The position numbers were made by a program, and so were the translations under genes. From Flemingiibacterium sp045600005 (GTDB lineage: Bacteria; Bacillota; Clostridia; Oscillospirales; CAG-272), in contig JAZRXB010000210.1 in assembly GCA_045600005.1 (NCBI GenBank), forward strand, positions 1 to 6,318: 6,318 nucleotides of DNA, read 5' to 3'. Positions 5,995 through 6,318 of this stretch are shown here, one piece after another (within the stretch, counting starts at the first letter, position 1; each line of letters begins with the position of its first letter). The notes under the pieces were generated by a model. That model worked only from the letters and a program-made list of their open reading frames with translations, was not told where the DNA came from and searched no databases.

Positions 5995-6010
5995 AAGGAA
6001 GGAAACTATC

Positions 6011-6313
6011 ATGAAAATCACCGGTATCGACATTCTCGGAAGACTTCCCGACCCGTTTTTATGCGGCGACGGCTCCCGCGTGACCTCGCCCGCCGACTGG
6101 GAAAAGCGCCGCGCCGAGCTGTTCGCTCCCTGCGTCGACCTCCAGTACGGCGGAATGCCGCCCGAACCCGAATTCGTCGAACTGCACCCGACCTACGCCG
6201 CGCCCGGCACAAAGTTCCGCACCTACCGCGTCACGACCGGCAGACGCGCGCACCCGGTCAGCTTCCAGCTGCTCGTCCACTGGCCCGAAGCGCCGAAGCC
6301 GGGCAGAAAATAA
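6011..6313 (+). CDS. Truncated N-terminus of a CE15/acetylxylan-esterase-like hydrolase
   Basis: The frame encodes 100 residues and ends at TAA (6311-6313), five bases before the window edge. LPDPFLCGDGSRVTSPADW (residues 12-30), EKRRAELF and YGGMPPEPE (46-54) resemble the N-terminal segment of glucuronoyl esterases (CE15) and related acetylxylan-esterase-like alpha/beta hydrolases that act on plant polysaccharide esters. Those proteins usually run to several hundred residues, and the nucleophile elbow and catalytic triad lie beyond this point, so the product as read cannot be an active esterase. The stop follows GRK in an A-rich stretch (GCAGAAAATAAG), where a one-base indel or sequencing error could end the frame. 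Start support is good: AGGAAGG (5996-6002) precedes the ATG by 8 nt. It is either a frameshifted or truncated gene, or intact with an assembly error; the window edge prevents a decision. Family assignment rests on motif memory and is moderate. Confidence 0.6.
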   Translation: MKITGIDILGRLPDPFLCGDGSRVTSPADWEKRRAELFAPCVDLQYGGMPPEPEFVELHPTYAAPGTKFRTYRVTTGRRAHPVSFQLLVHWPEAPKPGRK

Positions 6314-6318
6314 GTCGG

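Overview
The window reads as chromosomal DNA of a GC-rich anaerobic bacterium, most likely a gut- or rumen-type member of the Bacillota (Clostridia). This is inferred from near-consensus TTGACA/TATAAT promoters, strong AGGAGG-type ribosome binding sites, an oxygen-sensitive glycyl radical enzyme (GRE) with its activase, and a secreted protein with a choice-of-anchor J-like domain. No rRNA or other taxonomic marker is present, so the assignment is tentative.

Layout. Positions 1-354 hold a GC-rich degenerate tandem repeat (72-186), two near-identical boxes spaced 21 bp apart (206-237), a strong extended -10 promoter (242-270) and a leader stem-loop (292-320). They lead into a two-gene operon: a three-cluster radical SAM GRE activase (355-1251) and its GRE (1267-3420). 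A textbook intrinsic terminator (3444-3476) closes the operon. On the minus strand lies a secreted protein (3527-4549) with a signal peptide, a cleaved-adhesin-like domain, an InlB-type B-repeat-like domain and a hexapeptide-repeat Ala/Glu/Asn/Thr tail. Divergent from it is an IclR-family regulator (4759-5544), whose promoter shows that the true start is 11 codons inside the longest reading frame. Then follow twenty perfectly phased 19-bp tandem repeats (5557-5936), a duplicated 13-bp AT box holding two TATAAT motifs (5969-5994), and a 100-codon reading frame (6011-6313) that looks like only the N-terminus of a CE15/acetylxylan-esterase-like alpha/beta hydrolase.

How the genes may work together. 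The activase should install the glycyl radical on Gly694 of the GRE. The GRE has a Gly-Cys-x-Glu active site typical of dehydratase/lyase-type enzymes rather than pyruvate formate-lyase, but its substrate cannot be named. An IclR regulator close to a catabolic GRE operon and an esterase-like gene suggests local control of carbohydrate or plant-polymer catabolism; this is inference only. The parts most worth following up are the unassigned GRE with its unusual RLCGW radical loop, the 19-bp array, and the paired boxes upstream of the GRE promoter.
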